64,000 bases of DNA, from positions 2,416,598 through 2,480,597 of the forward strand of contig OZ024784.1 of NCBI GenBank assembly GCA_964017065.1. The letters run 5' to 3'. Below are positions 60,490 to 64,000 of this stretch, in pieces; the first letter of the stretch is position 1; each line of letters opens with the position of its first letter. Both the position numbers and the translations under genes were made by a program. This stretch comes from Haliclona indistincta (Eukaryota; Porifera; Demospongiae; Haplosclerida; Chalinidae). The notes under the pieces were generated by a model, which was not told the origin of the DNA, did not search any database, and was given only the letters and a program-made list of their open reading frames with translations.

Positions 60490-60845
60490 TCACTATCATT
60501 GTTATGCATTGACATTGACCTATAAAAATAATTTTAACTGAGATAAAGTTCTCGGTAGTGTTGATCGATGTTGGCAAACAAAATCTGCTTGGGAGCAAAC
60601 CACATTCTGTAGATTCTCAATAATGTGATACACTACAGACTACATAGCTGTCGTTGATGCAATAATCGCCTCTGGAAGCTTGCTAGTGCTAAATGCGACC
60701 AACTTATCAAGGCCTCGGGTGTTAATTACATCGTGAGATCAGAATTTATATTCAGGAGCTCCCTCTCAGTCATTGCGCTTTGCAGATATATTCTCCCAGT
60801 CGATTGAGCCGATATCAGTATCCTCACTGTGCCCAACTGCCGCAG
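60490..60845. other. Gap between RIIa gene and boule/DAZ gene
   Basis: About 355 bp. It probably holds the boule/DAZ promoter and 5' UTR. The frame upstream of 60846 is open back to about 60735 but has no ATG. Confidence 0.4.
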
Positions 60846-63800
60846 ATGGTAAGCATTGAACAATGTCTATAATTCTAGCAGAGCTGTCGTTATCATAAAT
60901 GCATGAATCTCTCGTGATTATTGCCTCTAGGAACCTAACTGGCAACTATTTGGTGTGGAAATCACCACTCGTGTCTTCGTTGGAGGATTGCCCTTCAAGG
61001 TTAGCAGCCAATAGCAGTCAATCGTCCTCAAATAATTATTTTACATGACTACAATGTAGGTACAGTATATGCATGCAGCTTTTTACAGGCCTCTCTACAA
61101 GCCAGTTTTATAGTTTTAGCTTTAACATTAATTTTTGTAGATGACGGAACTCGAGTTGGAGGAATGTTTTGGCCAGTATGGCTCAGTAAAAGATGCAAAA
61201 ATAATTACCGATAGACAAGGAGTACCGAAAGGGTGAGCCACGATGGTCAATCTGTTATTGTACCTGTATGCAGGCTTGAGCATGCTGGATCATGAATTTT
61301 GAATTATCATGATGTGCGACTCAAAATAATATGGTCTCAGCCTAGATAAGTAATACCTATAGTTTAAGCTATACCAGAAATAAAGCTACCATAACTTCTT
61401 GGTATTCTGATTTCATTGTTTTGTATTGGTGTAGAGGTCACTTAAATCATGTTGACCTTGAGCAATTTAGTGCGGCACTCTGCCTCTCATTGGTGTGCAC
61501 GCAATGACATTCTTGTTGTGTTGGTGAAGTCTTATGATCGTCTGTGAATCAATCTACACTTGTTCTACCTAGCCAGACCATCATTTACACCTTCCGGTCA
61601 AATCATATATCTAAGCGCCATTTTCTCTTCTAATAAGAGCCTACTGTAATGCTTGCGGTACAGTCCAAGAGTGGGTTGTATCTCTCGGGACAATCCTTTG
61701 AATGTCATTTACACCTTCTTTGAAGTGGTCGAGTAGATTGTCCACTGGATTACTATCACTTTTTAACAGTTGCTATATGTATTGATCAATGCTTGCAGGT
61801 ATGGATTTGTAACTTTTGGCAGTGAGGAAGAAGCAGCCAAAGTACAGGCAAAGGCAAGCAAACTGTTAATGCAGATTGTGGTATTCTTGTGGTAACCGGC
61901 CAGCTCTATTGACAATTCTGTTCATTGTTTCATGCCTATGCTTGTGGTTGCTGAGTCATCTTATTTTTTCCCTAGACATTACGCATGTTTACATCCAGTA
62001 ATTCCCCTTTAGGGCAGTATATTTTATAAAGAAAAAAAGTTGAATGTTTCTAAAGCCATCAGGAAACAAGTGAGTTGGAAAAAAATAAATACACTTACAA
62101 TCAGTAACATTTTCTTCCATTAGGGAGGACAATATGGTAGAGCAAATCAAGGTAGTGCATGATGAGTGAACAATAATCAGCTTCTTTTATCATTCTCTTA
62201 CAGAATATGTAAATGGACAGAGACAGCTATTTATGCACCCAGACGGGTTCATAATGTCTCAACATGGTCCTTCGTGGTTCTGTGAGCCAGTTGTGTCTCA
62301 TTCACAACCCGCTAAGGTTTGTTATACTAGTACTTTCTGCATGAGTTAACAAATCTGTTAAAATTCTATACAACTGCAATCCTTGATGTAGCTATCAGTG
62401 CTACCTTGTGGTTTAATCATGTCTCAAGGAGTGTGTACATTAGAGCTGTCAACTGCAGCCACAAACACTCCCAGCATTAAATACTGAGTCACTATAGTAG
62501 GAAAAGGGACTGATAGAGACATTGCGTGTTGGAGTCTTACTGTGCAAAGAATCATGCACCAGCACTATCACAGCGGGATACAAAGCTGCCATTGATAGTG
62601 AACTATAGCGACAGATTTTTGATTTTCTCATGCACTGCATCTTTGAGGCTCTAGGGTTAAGTGTTTGGGTTTATCAGTCATTTAGTATAATACGTGTGTG
62701 ACGTGTTGTCAAAAATACGGTACTTACTGTATTGCCAATTTTCCATTCAAAATCAAATATCTTCAACGATTCCTAAAAGATACCTACAAAATTGGGAGAG
62801 TCTTGTGAATCCTGTGGCCATGCTTTAGGTTCACCTCTGATAAGAATGGTGTACTTTAGCCACGGTGTGCCTCAATGAGTGTAGAATTTTATGTCCACAA
62901 TCACAATCTGTTGCTACTAGTCTTGCTGGCACAATCTGAACCTACATCTCAAATATGATTGCCTGGTGCTACAACTGTTACCAAATTTTCGTTGTTAAAA
63001 AATTTCATGAATCAGGACTAATTCACGAAAATTTGAGACCATGGAAATTAAGATGTGGCAACTCTATTTCAGCGTGCTGATACCTCACTCCTACCTCTCA
63101 CACATGAGGAGAACCCGATTTTGCATGCAAAAGTGTATTTTTGTTAAATGCCACACCCACGTCATCAATAATGAAAGCATTGAAATGTGGTATGCATAAA
63201 TAATATTCGTATTGCATCACTAGACTGGCACAGTTCTAAAGTGTCTAGTGTAATGCAAGTGTGATGCAAGTGTGGTCATGAAATCCTGCTACAAGTTGCA
63301 GAGCAAAGTTTTAAAATTCTAACCACTTGTATGTGCTTACGGTAATGAAAAGGCTCCTGACAGCCAGGAACTATTAGTCAACAGTTCAGTGTTTGTGCAT
63401 TCTTGAATGCCGTTACTTTTCTGGTGCATGCACATGGTGTGATCATGATGTCAACTTTACTATTTTACTACAGCCTTGTTTCTCATTTGGTCCGGTATAT
63501 ACTTATAATCCTACTCCATATATGCAAACAGTAAGTTGAAAGAATTATTTCGTCAGACTGATGTGGATGTTTCTTCTTTCTCTCCTAGCCTCCAATGGTT
63601 TCTTCACCTGTCACATCATATCCATCCCAAATTCTCCAACCTAATCCTTCTTATGACTTATCTTATGATCTCAATCACAAAATGTCAAATTTATCGCTTG
63701 CTGGTCCATCTTCACCACAGTATGGTCCTCCTCCACTCATGCATCCAATCGGCCCACCTATGTATAAAACTCCGTTGCTCCCAGCTCCTCACATTCCTCT

Positions 63801-63891
63801 TCCACATCCTCTAGCTCTTCCACCTCCTCAAGCTCTTCCACCTTCCTCTCAATCTTCCAAATCAAACAATAATAGCAATCATCAACAATGA
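60846..63891 (+). CDS. Boule/DAZ-family RNA-binding protein
   Basis: Exons: 60846-60848 (start Met), 60931-60999, 61141-61232, 61799-61853, 62013-62069, 62124-62151, 62204-62316, 63474-63530 and 63589-63891. The RRM spans the first exons: RNP2 TRVFVGGLPFK, QYGSVKDAKIITDRQGVPKG, RNP1 GYGFVTFGS, then KEKKLNVSKAIRKQ. The RVFVGGL, GVPKGYGFVTF and KKLNxxxAIRKQ segments are the DAZ/boule signature. A Tyr/Gln/Pro-rich tail follows (GQRQLFMHPDGFIMSQHGPS, FGPVYTYNPTPYMQT). Boule regulates translation in germ cells. The intron after 61853 uses a GC donor (AAG/gcaagc). The start is chosen at the ATG ending the first exon; an earlier exon is possible. A 1.16-kb intron (62317-63473) holds nothing recognisable. 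Confidence 0.88.
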
Positions 63892-64000
63892 TTTTTGTGC
63901 TGCAAAAATAATTGTTATCACTGTACTATTAATGGATATACCGTAAATTGTCTAATAATCTGCCAAAGGTAATTTTGGATGATCAGCTGTGGGATATCGC
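63892..64000. other. 3' flank of boule/DAZ gene
   Basis: AT-rich sequence to the window edge; no feature seen. Confidence 0.4.

Noticed and set aside
1..64000. tRNA, rRNA, CRISPR or prokaryotic operon features
   Set aside because: None recognised on reading both strands. The gene structure is eukaryotic throughout and I saw no sign of horizontal transfer; a covariance-model scan would be needed to exclude small RNAs.

Overview
The window reads as animal nuclear DNA from an early-branching, compact genome, most likely a demosponge. Genes are intron-rich with many short GT-AG introns (about 50-100 bp is common) and small intergenic gaps. The gene set is metazoan (ephrin-like ligand, tyrosine-kinase-like receptor, class I bHLH-PAS factors, boule/DAZ, FBXO11, SLX4, IFT43, NOTUM-like esterase). 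The species is inference. Gene models were assembled by hand from open frames, splice consensus and phase; no RNA evidence was available.

Layout. 1-1379: 3' part of a proline-rich SH3-ligand protein. 1627-5274 (+) and about 10895-5547 (-): two convergent class I bHLH-PAS transcription factors. 11181-13151 (+): DHCR7-type sterol reductase. 19547-13622 (-): FBXO11. 20387-20823 (+): doubtful orphan. 28974-21150 (-): the most striking locus, a single in-phase gene model joining a secreted NOTUM-like carboxylesterase domain, one membrane span, a full ABCG half-transporter and a long C-terminal tail ending in a PDZ-ligand motif. 30217-29133 (-): IFT43. 30451-31197 (+): PPP1R14 family. 34143-31278 (-): SLX4. 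34414-34211 (-): small membrane protein. 34497-39522 (+): SH3D19-like adaptor with six SH3 domains. 39791-40253 (+): acylphosphatase. 41380-40303 (-): eIF3k. 41456-42677 (+): BABAM1/MERIT40. 43105-42881 and 43613-43317 (-): tandem paralogous small membrane proteins. 43884-46396 (+): transmembrane ephrin-like protein. 51472-46779 (-): fibronectin-III receptor-like protein with no kinase. 53851-51948 (-): ectodomain-less transmembrane pseudokinase. 54088-54803 (+): decayed secreted-protein gene. 55635-55102 (-): NAA20. 56102-58600 (+): LRRFIP-like coiled coil. 59542-58819 (-): small secreted Cys-rich protein. 59663-60489 (+): RIIa-domain protein. 60846-63891 (+): boule/DAZ RNA-binding protein.

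How the parts relate. Most genes are unrelated housekeeping or regulatory genes packed tightly, often in divergent pairs sharing a short promoter (eIF3K/BABAM1, small membrane protein/SH3D19-like, IFT43/PPP1R14, bHLH-PAS/DHCR7). Two places look functionally coherent. The first is the NOTUM-ABCG fusion, which would put an extracellular lipid-ester hydrolase on the same chain as a lipid/sterol-type exporter. The second is 43.9-53.9 kb, where an ephrin-like ligand, a kinase-less FN3 receptor and an ectodomain-less pseudokinase sit side by side. Both functional readings are inference.
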